DNA of 64,000 bases, taken from an uncultured Ilumatobacter sp. (GTDB lineage: Bacteria; Actinomycetota; Acidimicrobiia; Acidimicrobiales; Ilumatobacteraceae). Under the pieces are notes generated by a model. That model did not search any database, was not told the DNA's origin, and worked only from the letters and a program-made list of their open reading frames with translations. The stretch covers positions 62,001 through 126,000 of the forward strand of contig CAJJBX010000002.1 of NCBI GenBank assembly GCA_905182555.1. Direction: 5' to 3'. The position numbers and the translations under genes were made by a program. Of the stretch, positions 38,674 to 46,376 are shown piece after piece; position 1 is the first letter of the stretch, and each line of letters starts with the position of its first letter.

Positions 38674-39369
38674 ATGAGCACTGAGATGGTCGAGTTCCCC
38701 AGCAACGGCAACAACGCACGTGGGTATCTCGCTGTGCCCGAAAGCGGCTCCGGGCCTGGCGTCATTGTTGTCCAAGAGTGGTGGGGCCTCGACTCCGGCA
38801 TTAAGGAGATGGCCGATCGCCTCGCCACAGCGGGCTTCGTCGCTTTGGCTCCGGACCTCTACCACGGCGAACTTGCCGCTCACGACGAGATGGACAAGGC
38901 CGGCGAGTTGATGAACTCGCTGCCCGCTGATCGTGCAGGCCGTGACATGAGCGGTGCTGTCGACTACCTCGTCGAGCACGACAGCGGCATCGGCGAAGGC
39001 ATCGGCGTCGTGGGTTTCTGTATGGGCGGCCTCTTGACCTTTGTGCTCGCATCGCTGCGCCCCGACCGGGTGAAGGTCGCCGTTCCGTTTTACGGATTTC
39101 CGCAGGGCGACGATCAGCCTGATTACTCGGCGATCACTGCGCCCATCCAGGGGCACATGGCCGAGCATGATGACTTCTTTCCGCCGGAAGCGGCCAGAGA
39201 GCTCGAGGCCCGCCTGCAGGCAATGGGTAAAGACGTCACGCTGACTGTGCACGCTGGAACCGGCCACGCGTTCATGGCGCCACATAACGCCCTTGGCACG
39301 CAAAATATTGAGCGGATTGCTGCTATCTGGCCCCAAGCAACAGCGTTCCTGCACCAGCACCTCGCCTGA
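38674..39369 (+). CDS. Dienelactone hydrolase family protein
   Basis: A 231-residue alpha/beta hydrolase with the dienelactone-hydrolase signature: QEWWGLD with the Glu that tunes the nucleophile near residue 35, GFCMGG with Cys116 as nucleophile, GHMAEHDDFF with the acid residue near 165 and GTGHAF with His near 200. Classical members cleave dienelactone in chloroaromatic degradation, but many bacterial copies have no known substrate. It begins 15 bases after the palindrome. Confidence 0.9.
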   Translation: MSTEMVEFPSNGNNARGYLAVPESGSGPGVIVVQEWWGLDSGIKEMADRLATAGFVALAPDLYHGELAAHDEMDKAGELMNSLPADRAGRDMSGAVDYLVEHDSGIGEGIGVVGFCMGGLLTFVLASLRPDRVKVAVPFYGFPQGDDQPDYSAITAPIQGHMAEHDDFFPPEAARELEARLQAMGKDVTLTVHAGTGHAFMAPHNALGTQNIERIAAIWPQATAFLHQHLA

Positions 39370-39416
39370 TTCGAATTGCCGGTTTCTGCCGGCGCCGGGC
39401 TACTAGCGTCATTGCA

Positions 39417-40148
39417 ATGATCACCTCCATGTCTCGGCAGCACAAACTCATGGCAGCGTTGGCTGTTGTGCCGCTGGTGTTTGCCGCATGTGGCGGCTCG
39501 TCGTCCGACGGATCGACTGCTGACTCGTGGTGCGATTTCGCCGATGAGGCCGATGTCGTCGATGAAATTTTGTCGTCGCTCGGTGCCGACTCGAGCGACG
39601 TAGAAGCGGGCATCACCCAGATGGAGCTCTTCGTGCAGCGTCTGCCAGATGAGGCGCCTGACGAAATCAAGGAACCAGCCAAGAAATTCTCCGAGGGGAC
39701 GCAGATGCTCATCGATGCCATCAGGGCTGCCGACTACAACGTCTTCGACGCAGATCTTGGTTTTATGCAGGATTCGACGCTCGAGGCTGACCTCGACGTG
39801 GCGTCGGAAAAACTTGACGCTTACACAGAGACCAACTGTGGCCGCAGCTTCAGTCGTGGCGACGACACAGACACAGACGCGGGCGTTGCGGGCGATGGCA
39901 GCGTCGGTACCAGTGGGGACGCTGTCGATGACTTCGTTGATTTCAACCTCGGCGATGGCACGATTCGCGAACAGTTGGTGGCTCAGTTCGTGTCGATTGG
40001 CATGGCCAACGAGGAGGCGGAATGCATTGCAGACAATCTCAACTTCGGTGACCCGGCTGTCCAGAGCGGTGACATCGGAGCGATGCTCGGTGTCTTCGAG
40101 GAATGCGGCATTGGACTCGACCGCCTCGCCGAACTCGGTGGCGGCTGA
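39417..40148 (+). CDS. Hypothetical acidic lipoprotein
   Basis: A signal segment (HKLMAALAVVPLVFAACGG) ends in a lipobox (FAAC), so the mature protein would begin at a lipid-modified Cys near residue 25. The remaining 218 residues are strongly acidic, with SWCDFADEADVV, a Cys in TNCGRS, a Gly/Asp/Thr linker (about 145-165) and a C-terminal helical part with AECIADNLNFGDP. No domain is recognised. Paired Cys in the two halves may form disulfides outside the cell. The second ATG (39429) may be the true start. Confidence 0.7.
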   Translation: MITSMSRQHKLMAALAVVPLVFAACGGSSSDGSTADSWCDFADEADVVDEILSSLGADSSDVEAGITQMELFVQRLPDEAPDEIKEPAKKFSEGTQMLIDAIRAADYNVFDADLGFMQDSTLEADLDVASEKLDAYTETNCGRSFSRGDDTDTDAGVAGDGSVGTSGDAVDDFVDFNLGDGTIREQLVAQFVSIGMANEEAECIADNLNFGDPAVQSGDIGAMLGVFEECGIGLDRLAELGGG

Positions 40149-40158
40149 CGGCTCAAGC

Positions 40159-40854
40159 ATGGCAACTCGTTTCGACGCAGTCTTGTTCGACGCAGGCGGC
40201 GTTCTCGTTCTACCCGACCCAACGGTGCTCGCCCCGCTGCTCGCCTTCTACGGGGGTGAGATCACAATCGACGCACATCGTCGGGCGCACTACGCTGGTA
40301 TGGCGGCCAAGTCGAGGGCAGGCTCCTCTGAAGGAGAATGGCTCATCTACGACGAGGCCTACGTCGCTGCAGTCGGGGTGCGTGATGGCGACATGGGTGA
40401 GGCTGCAGATGTTCTTAATCGGACTCGTACACCTGATTTGTGGCGATGGCCGATTCCTGAGACGGTCGCCGCGCTTGGGCGGCTCGCAGCAGCAGGCATA
40501 CCAATGGGTGTTGTCTCGAATGCCAGCGGGCAGGTTGAAGGCTCGCTCAATCGCTCGGTATGTCAAGTCGGGCGTGGTGCCTTCATTCCCATGCGATGCA
40601 TCGTTGACAGCCAGGTTGTCGGTGTCGAGAAGCCAGATCCACGGATCTTCGATTTTGCGCTGCCGTACTTTGCCGAGTTCGATCCCAAGCGGATTGCGTA
40701 TGTCGGCGATTCTGTCGCGATGGACATTGTGTCATCACGCGCCGCAGGGTTGCATTCGATCCTGATCGACCCTTACGCCGATCACGACGGTGCTGATTTC
40801 GAGCGGATCAGCTCGGTTCAGGTGTTGGCTGACGAACTCGTGCGAACCGTCTGA
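40159..40854 (+). CDS. HAD-family hydrolase
   Basis: From ATG 40159 the product is 231 residues. Motif I FDAGGVLV has the nucleophile Asp near residue 10. Motif II is VVSNAS near residue 120, motif III is the Lys in GVEKPDP near residue 157, and motif IV is YVGDSVAMD near residue 185. The cap is helical (C1 type), as in haloacid-dehalogenase and phosphoglycolate-phosphatase-like enzymes. It starts 10 bases after the lipoprotein stop. The substrate is unknown. Confidence 0.85.
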   Translation: MATRFDAVLFDAGGVLVLPDPTVLAPLLAFYGGEITIDAHRRAHYAGMAAKSRAGSSEGEWLIYDEAYVAAVGVRDGDMGEAADVLNRTRTPDLWRWPIPETVAALGRLAAAGIPMGVVSNASGQVEGSLNRSVCQVGRGAFIPMRCIVDSQVVGVEKPDPRIFDFALPYFAEFDPKRIAYVGDSVAMDIVSSRAAGLHSILIDPYADHDGADFERISSVQVLADELVRTV

Positions 40855-41204
40855 TCAGGTGTCGACCAGCGCTTGCCATTGACGAGGTCGGTGTTGCCCG
40901 AGCGGCAGCACGATGTGGGGCCGGCCATCAGCTCATTCGCAGCAAGAAACATCGGACACCTCCGCGCATTGAACTTCGAGATGGCACTCGAGCCCGCCGA
41001 TCTGGGCCGGACCTATCGGGCGGGTTGAGAAATTTAACGCCCGCATCAACGAGGCTGGCGACCAGTCGATCCATCTGTTGACTCGAGTGCGCTGCCAACC
41101 CCAACCACTGGTTCTCGGTGAGATAGGCAATCAGCTGGGCCGATTGGAATCGCCTCTTCGACGTGACGTGACTGGAGTGCTTGGCTGTGTGAGCAAGTGC
41201 CCGG
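40855..41204. other. 350-base stretch without a resolvable gene
   Basis: The minus strand has protein-like pieces in different frames: SAQLIAYLTENQWLGLAAHS and DRLVASLVDAGVKFLNPP at about 41030-41140, then GGLECHLEVQCAEVSDVSCC and, after a TGA, GRPHIVLPLGQHRPRQWQAL down to a stop at 40857-40859. This could be a small minus-strand gene broken by indels and converging with the HAD gene. I cannot assemble a confident product or start. Confidence 0.4.
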
Positions 41205-42043
41205 TTACTGGGTTGAGCAGGCGTCGATCCAGTCGATTTCGAGATTGAACGAGCCGTCGATGCCGTCGGAGATGATGATGCCGATTTCGACTGCCTGGTC
41301 GGGGTCAAAGCCAGGAGCGTCGAGCGGTTGGCCGAACACTGATGGGAGCAATTCGTTGTGCGACGTGATTGCTGTTTGCCATCTGTCGGCATCGGCTGGT
41401 CCGTTGATGGTGAGGTCAGCTCCGTGTGAGATGGACCTTCGGCCGGTTTGTGCAGTGTCTTGGAGGGTCAGTCCGTAAGTGCGTTCGTCGGAGCGGACAC
41501 GCAACACGAGAGAATCAGAGCCGGTGAGCTCATCGCCGGTCAGTTGCAACCGGACCGATGTGAAGCCGCCGCCTGCTGTCACGACGTCACCCCTAAAGCG
41601 CATTGCGGAGGCTACTCGATAGCACCGCGGGAGCGTCCGCCCATGACGCCGTCGTTGACGACGGCCCAGCCCCCGTTCAAGTCGCTGTCATCAAAGTCGG
41701 TCAGCCGCCGGCATGCGGCCGACGTTGTTGCAGGTGGACCAGCGACCGTGGCCGGTGGGGGATTGTCAGCCCTCGTTGATGGTGGCACTGCAATGGTGCT
41801 GGGTACTGCGATAGTGCTGGGTGCTGCGATGGTGCTGGCTACTGCGATAGTGCTGGCTACTGCGATAGTGCTGGGTGCTGCGATGGTGCGGGGTGCTGCA
41901 TTGGTGCCGGCTGGTGCATTACTCCCGCAGCTGGCGATAGCCAACGCAATACCGGCGGTGCCGAGTACCTGTTGCAACGAACGACGGTGGCGGCCGCTTG
42001 CTAGCGATTGGCGGAGCGACGTGACGAAGTCAAATGGCTTCAT
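41205..42043 (-). CDS. CIA30-domain lipoprotein (frameshifted)
   Basis: From ATG 42043 the N-terminus carries a hydrophobic stretch ending in IASC (lipobox), then a repetitive linker of Pro/Ala-Ser-Thr-Ile-Ala units encoded by 18-bp repeats at about 41786-41900. Next comes LTDFDDSDLNGGWAVVNDGVMGGRS, the start of a CIA30 (NDUFAF1-like) beta domain. The frame ends at 41612, and the next frame continues as MRFRGDVVTAGGGFTSVRL to the stop at 41205, with the CIA30 DWIDA near the end. One indel near 41610 explains the split. CIA30 folds bind sugars or assist complex I assembly in eukaryotes; the bacterial lipoprotein role is unknown. Confidence 0.72.
41786..41900. repeat. 18-bp imperfect tandem repeat in the CIA30 gene
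   Basis: Units of the form GTGCTGGGTACTGCGATA recur about six times on the plus strand with one- or two-base variation. On the coding strand they give repeated Ser-Thr-Ile-Ala-Val-Pro/Ala, a flexible linker between the lipid anchor and the CIA30 domain. The size class matches the array near 18 kb. Confidence 0.8.
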
Positions 42044-42145
42044 AGGAAGTCTTCGGTGCGGAGCAGTGAAGGGATGCTGGATTCCATGTTGGCGCTGGAG
42101 TTGTTCGAGGCTGTTCGTTATCGTCCTCGCTGTGATACTAGTTTC

Positions 42146-42829
42146 ATGACGAAGCCAGCAACGAACGCCGAGGTCTATGCCGGGCTCCGCGCCGAGATGA
42201 TTGCATTGGCGGACAGCTTGTCTTGTGCGGAGGCCGATCTGAAGGTTCCACAGTCGCCCGACTGGTCGATCAGCGATGTGGTCGCTCACGTCGTCGGCAT
42301 TGTCGACGATATTTTGTCCGACAACCTTGCCGCCATCGGAACCAACGAATGGACAGCTGTGCATGTCAGCACTCGCGCTGACAAGACGCTGAACGAAATC
42401 TGTGACGAATGGAGTCTGGCGGCCCCTCGGTTCGATGCGCTGGGCGATGCGAACCCGGTGTGGCCAATGCGAGCAGGGGCCGATCTGATCACGCATTATC
42501 ACGACGTCAATCAGGCGTTGGGGCGACAAGGCAACCGCGACACGGCCGCCGTGCGCATGGGGCTCGAACGTTATGGACCGTTTTTCTGCGAACGTGCCAG
42601 AAATGCTGGCCTGCCCGTGGTGCGGGTCGATGCCGGTGAGCAGGTCTGGAAGTCTGGCGATGGTGAACCGGTAGCAGTTGTGACTGGATCGCCGTTCGAT
42701 TTACTCCGGGCGTTCAGCGGAAGACGGAGCGTTGCGCAGATTCTGGCGATGAACTGGATCGGCGACGCCGAGCCTTACGTGAGCGTCGTGTCCCCGTACG
42801 GACTCCCCGACGAGGATGTCGTGGAGTAA
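42146..42829 (+). CDS. MDMPI/DinB-type maleylpyruvate isomerase family protein
   Basis: From ATG 42146 the product is 227 residues. It has the helical-bundle metal site of the mycothiol-dependent maleylpyruvate isomerase (DinB-like) fold: SISDVVAHVVGIV with the first His near residue 51 and ADLITHYHDVNQALG with His residues near 118-120. The second domain ends with the SVAQILAMNWIGDAEPY segment. Many actinobacterial copies have no assigned reaction. The family is tied to mycothiol-producing actinobacteria, which supports the taxonomic reading. Confidence 0.8.
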   Translation: MTKPATNAEVYAGLRAEMIALADSLSCAEADLKVPQSPDWSISDVVAHVVGIVDDILSDNLAAIGTNEWTAVHVSTRADKTLNEICDEWSLAAPRFDALGDANPVWPMRAGADLITHYHDVNQALGRQGNRDTAAVRMGLERYGPFFCERARNAGLPVVRVDAGEQVWKSGDGEPVAVVTGSPFDLLRAFSGRRSVAQILAMNWIGDAEPYVSVVSPYGLPDEDVVE

Positions 42830-42879
42830 GAGCATGTCGTCGAGTAAACGGGCGCCAGGCCCATGGCCGTCGCTGTATT

Positions 42880-44480
42880 TCAGTCTTGCTGACTGTCGGC
42901 GATCAACTGGCGGGCGATGACCTTCAGGCAGAGGGTCTCGTCGGCGCCCTCAAAGATACTGAGCACGCGGGCATCGACGAACAGACGACTGATCTCGTAT
43001 TCCTCGGCGTAGCCCATGCCGCCGTGGATCTGCATTGACTCGCGAGTGACCCACTCGGCTGCCCGGCAGACGTAGGCCTTGACCATCGATGCCTCCATCT
43101 GGCCCTGGCCCTTGGCCATCAGGGTTGCCACGGCGTAACTGAACTGGCGGCCAGCCTGGGTGAGCACCGCGATGCGGCCAAGCTTGGCTCGGATCAGTTG
43201 GTAGTCGATGATCGACTCGCCGAACACCTTGCGGTTCTCGGCGGTGGACGCAATCCTAGGTTTGAAACAGCGCGGGCAGCGGTCTGTGGTTCTGATGCTT
43301 CTGAACTGCCGCGATGAAAGCGGCGATTGGTTGTTTCCATCCCGACCTGGTTCTCGGCAGGCACCCACCAGTTTTCGAGCGCGATCTCGTAGGAGTGCAT
43401 GCCGCGGTAGCCGATCGTGTCGATCGGGCTTCCGGTCATCGTGCCGCCGGTCGGCTTGCCGTCGATATCCTGCGCAAAATCAAAGCCGTGAGCGTCGCCT
43501 CGGGGCTTGGGGACAATGAAGAGGGACAAGCCCTTATGGGTCTTGGACCGGTCGGGATCGGTGCGGGCAAGCAGTGTAAGTACGTCGGCGCGGGCGCCGA
43601 ATGTGCACCACGTCTTGACGCCGTTGATGACCCAGCCCGGTTCGCCGTTCGGACCCTCGGAGCGGGTCGCCATGACCTTGATGCCCGCAACGTCGGAGCC
43701 GTAGTCGGGCTCGGTGACTGCAACTGCAGGCATCACTTCAGCGGTTGCGAGGAGCGGCAACCACTTCTGCTTCTGCTCTTCTGTGCCGCCCTTGACGAGC
43801 GCACGAGTGAGGATCTCAGGACGAGTAATCAGCGAGCCGCCGATACCCAAGCTGGCTATTGACAGTGCCTCGGTGGCCGCGACCATGGCGATGTATTCCT
43901 CGTCACCGCCTTCGGAATAGCCGCCGTACTCCGACGGAACGCTGAGGCCGAAGGCGCCGAGCTCGGCCATCCCGCTGATGATCTCTTCGGGCACGTCGGC
44001 GTTGGTGCGATGCACATGCTCGGCGTGCGGTGCAATAACGTTTTGGGCAAAGGCACCAAACGTGTCGGCGACCATTTCCATGTCACTCGACAGATGGAGC
44101 GGTGCTGGCTGGTCGGCCAGCGACGCAAGGAACTCGGCGGCCCGGAACTGCGTCATGAAGGCATGCGCGTTGGCCAGGGGGTCTCGTTCAACACCCCAGT
44201 CGTCTTCGCGGCCAAGCACTCTGCTGGCCACGTCATGCAACATGTCGGCGGTGTAGGCGCAGCAGATTTTTGCTTCAACCTCACCCTTATTGCCGTAGTC
44301 GATCAGCGACTTCGCCGTTGCCACCGCTGAAGCAGCGTGGGCAATCTCGTAGGCCAGCACCTGATGAACGTCTGGGCCACCTTCAAGTGAGGCGAGTCGT
44401 CGGACGGCTTTGCCGATCACGCGATCGGCGAGATCAATGGCATCAGCGCATGCAGGCAGGTCAGGAGTAGCAATTCCCAT
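42880..44480 (-). CDS. Acyl-CoA dehydrogenase with N-terminal extension (interrupted)
   Basis: From ATG 44480 the N-terminal 130 residues form a helical extension (ADAIDLADRVIGKAVRRLAS, then EIAHAASAVATAKSL). It resembles the C-terminal helical part of ACADs and is seen in long acyl-CoA dehydrogenases. The dehydrogenase core follows: VIAPHAEHVH, LGAFGLSVPSEYGG, AVTEPDYGSD and GVKTWCTFGARAD. Between about 43360 and 43240 the sequence is scrambled (QTAARAV survives), then the final domain resumes as TAENRKVFGESIIDYQLIRAKLGR through IHGGMGYAEEYEISR to the stop. Restored length is about 535 residues. The FAD-dependent substrate is unknown. Confidence 0.82.
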
Positions 44481-44547
44481 AAAGATCGAGAATACCTGGG
44501 GGCAACAGAGTCGTTCACAATCGTACGGCCATGCCAACCTGTGACTC

Positions 44548-45135
44548 GTGTCAAACATTTGTGTGTACTGCGGGTCGAGTAGCGGAACTGACGGGGCGTT
44601 CGCCCTGATGGCTGAAGCGCTCGGAAGCGCCATTGCCGAGGCGGGGCACCATCTGGTTTACGGCGGCGGCAACGTCGGCCTCATGGGCATTGTTGCCAAT
44701 GCCGTCCTTGCTGGCGGAGGTGACGTGATCGGCGTGATCACTGAGCAACTGCTGGCGCTCGAAGTCGGGCACGACGGGCTCACGGAGTTAGAAGTATTGC
44801 CGGACATGCACGCACGTAAGGCCCGAATGGCCGAGCTCGCGGACGGCATCGTGGTTCTTCCGGGCGGATTTGGAACGTATGAGGAAGCGTTCGAAGTGCT
44901 CACTTGGAATCAGCTCGGCATCATTAGTACGCCGGTCGTCTTCCTTGACGTCACGTTGGGTCACGCTGCAGCGAGCTTTTACGACCCGTTATTCGAGTTC
45001 ATTGCGGGGGCAACCGCTGCTGGCTTCATGAAGCCGCAGCACGGCGGACTCGCTCAGCGCGCTGCGACACCCGCCGAGGCGGTATCGATCGCAGCCGGCC
45101 CCGCCCCCGACTTCACCCGGAAATGGGTTGGCTGA
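44548..45135 (+). CDS. LOG family protein (TIGR00730-type Rossmann fold)
   Basis: A 195-residue protein with ICVYCGSSSG at the N-terminus, YGGGNVGLMG near residue 37 and the PGGFGTYEE nucleotide/catalytic motif near residue 110. This is the LOG (cytokinin riboside 5'-monophosphate phosphoribohydrolase) family. Members hydrolyse nucleoside monophosphates to free base and ribose 5-phosphate. Start is GTG at 44548. It is divergent from the acyl-CoA dehydrogenase with a 67-base gap. Confidence 0.92.
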   Translation: MSNICVYCGSSSGTDGAFALMAEALGSAIAEAGHHLVYGGGNVGLMGIVANAVLAGGGDVIGVITEQLLALEVGHDGLTELEVLPDMHARKARMAELADGIVVLPGGFGTYEEAFEVLTWNQLGIISTPVVFLDVTLGHAAASFYDPLFEFIAGATAAGFMKPQHGGLAQRAATPAEAVSIAAGPAPDFTRKWVG

Positions 45136-45821
45136 ACAGCGCACCACCTGAACGCCGAGCCAGCAAGCGCGTCATTATCGTTTCCGTACGGCTCGAACAG
45201 CAGCGCATGCCCACCCGCTCCCATCACGTTGATCGCTGCTGCATGCACGTCTGCAGACGGTGAGGTTTCGAACGACAATTCGAATGTCTTGAACGGCTTT
45301 ACCAACTGCACAGACGATCCAGCCCGTCCGGCTGCCGACGAACAACGTGCTGCTGCCGACGATGTGGCTGATCAGTCTTGGTGCTTTACTGATTTTCTGA
45401 TTGCGCCAACGCGATGCATTGGGATCACGCCAGCGGTTGATCCACTCGTCATTGGCCCCGCAGCAGGTGCTGCGCCGATTGTGGTGATTGTGGTGATCGT
45501 GGTGATCGTGGTGATCGTGGTGATCGGTAATTTTGGTGACCCGGCCAGACAATGCGAACGCCGACTTCTTGGTGCCGGAATCGGAGTCCGAACTTGGCCA
45601 GATTCTGGTTTTCCCAAGCCTTCAAGGAGTGTCCCTGGCCTGGTCAGCGCTACTGCTGGAGCTGTAGGCGCCGAGATTTCGCGGGCAGTTCGCGGGCAGT
45701 TCGCGGCGGTCGTCCACAGCTGAGTGGGGTCGTCCACAGGCTGTCCACATGGTCAGCCACATCAAACCCACACGGTTTCCCGTCTTGTTACTCACAGGCA
45801 ATCTGGCGCACAGTGGAAGTC
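45136..45821. other. 686-base stretch, no confident gene
   Basis: Both strands have open frames here, but none looks like a known protein. A 9-bp repeat (GTGGTGATC, about five units, 45481-45528) gives Val-Ile runs on one strand and Thr-Ile or Asp-His runs on the other. A minus-strand piece, ADVHAAAINVMGAGGHALLFEP (about 45180-45250), has protein-like composition and may be the end of a broken gene. At 45710-45749 there are three TGTCCACA/CGTCCACA sites resembling DnaA boxes. A 12-bp direct repeat (TTCGCGGGCAG) lies near 45678-45702. Confidence 0.5.
45710..45749 (+). promoter_or_regulatory. Cluster of three DnaA-box-like sites
   Basis: TCGTCCACA (45710), TCGTCCACA (45730) and CTGTCCACA (45741) each match the actinobacterial DnaA box TTGTCCACA at eight of nine positions. 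They are in the same orientation, 20 and 11 bases apart. No dnaA, dnaN or AT-rich unwinding element is nearby, so an origin is not supported; a regulatory or DnaA-titration site is possible. Confidence 0.35.
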
Positions 45822-46103
45822 ATGGCCAGCCCACTGCTCTCCAGCGCCCGAATTGAGCGTGCTTCGCACAATCGTCGGCATCGCTCGACGTTGCGACAAC
45901 TTGATCGTCGGCGGCTCGAACGTGTCGGCTGGCGCACCACGCTGGAGTTCAGGGAGAATCACAGCCGGTCGCTCGAGGGCCGATTGCTCGCAACAGAGTC
46001 GATGTGGGTGGCTGAAGCCGAGTTCGAGGGACGAGTAATCGCCGCCATCGAACATTCTGAATCACGTGCGTGGGCGCGGTTGGCAAGTATCGCGAGCGCC
46101 TGA
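45822..46103 (+). CDS. Hypothetical 93-residue basic protein
   Basis: From ATG 45822 (GGAAG lies 5 bases upstream) the frame gives MASPLLSSARIERASHNRRH, RQLDRRRLERVGWRTTLEFRENH and a C-terminal helix AEFEGRVIAAIEHSESRAWARLASI. The protein is rich in Arg and Glu and mostly helical by composition. No family is recognised. It ends 274 bases before nrdA in the same direction. Codon use and the ribosome binding site support coding, but nothing more can be said. Confidence 0.5.
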   Translation: MASPLLSSARIERASHNRRHRSTLRQLDRRRLERVGWRTTLEFRENHSRSLEGRLLATESMWVAEAEFEGRVIAAIEHSESRAWARLASIASA

Positions 46104-46156
46104 GCAGGGGATTCGCGACATGGCAACGGAATCACAGATGTTTTGTGCCGCTACCG

Positions 46157-46186
46157 TTGACATCTGCGTAGTTTCACTGCTGTAAT
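46157..46186 (+). promoter_or_regulatory. Predicted promoter of the nrd genes
   Basis: TTGACA at 46157-46162 is a perfect -35 element. With an 18-base spacer it is followed by TGTAAT at 46181-46186, five of six bases of the -10 consensus. Transcription would begin near 46193, about 185 bases before the nrdA start, and would run through both NrdR-box-like sites. Confidence 0.6.
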
Positions 46187-46199
46187 TACCTACTCGTCA

Positions 46200-46215
46200 C
46201 CACGACATGTGGTGT
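46200..46215. promoter_or_regulatory. NrdR-box-like site 1
   Basis: CCACGACATGTGGTGT fits the NrdR box (pattern acaCwAtATaTwGtgt) at all strongly conserved positions: C4, A6, A8, T9, T11 and G13. It lies just after the predicted transcription start, where repressor binding would block transcription. Confidence 0.6.
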
Positions 46216-46241
46216 CGGTGTGGCCCTTTCGAAACCTTGAG

Positions 46242-46257
46242 CCACGACATCTGGTGC
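46242..46257. promoter_or_regulatory. NrdR-box-like site 2
   Basis: CCACGACATCTGGTGC keeps the same conserved positions as site 1. The two sites start exactly 42 bases apart, four turns of B-DNA, so both would face the same side of the helix. This matches the paired, helix-phased arrangement known for NrdR boxes upstream of ribonucleotide reductase genes. Confidence 0.6.
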
Positions 46258-46376
46258 CTTTGGCACCTGGGCGACAAATTAACGAACCGGTCAATGAATG
46301 CAAAATTGGCCTCGAAATACGTAAGAGATAACGACGGAATACGACAAACGCAGATGATGACGAGACGGAGCGACCG

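Noticed and set aside
40929-40932. TGA after a Cys-Cys-Glu segment on the minus strand near 40930 as a second selenocysteine site
   Set aside because: No known selenoprotein family matches, the upstream frame is itself broken, and the region looks like an indel-damaged gene.
45710-45749. Chromosomal replication origin
   Set aside because: Only three imperfect DnaA-like boxes are present, with no dnaA, dnaN, gyrase genes or AT-rich unwinding region nearby.
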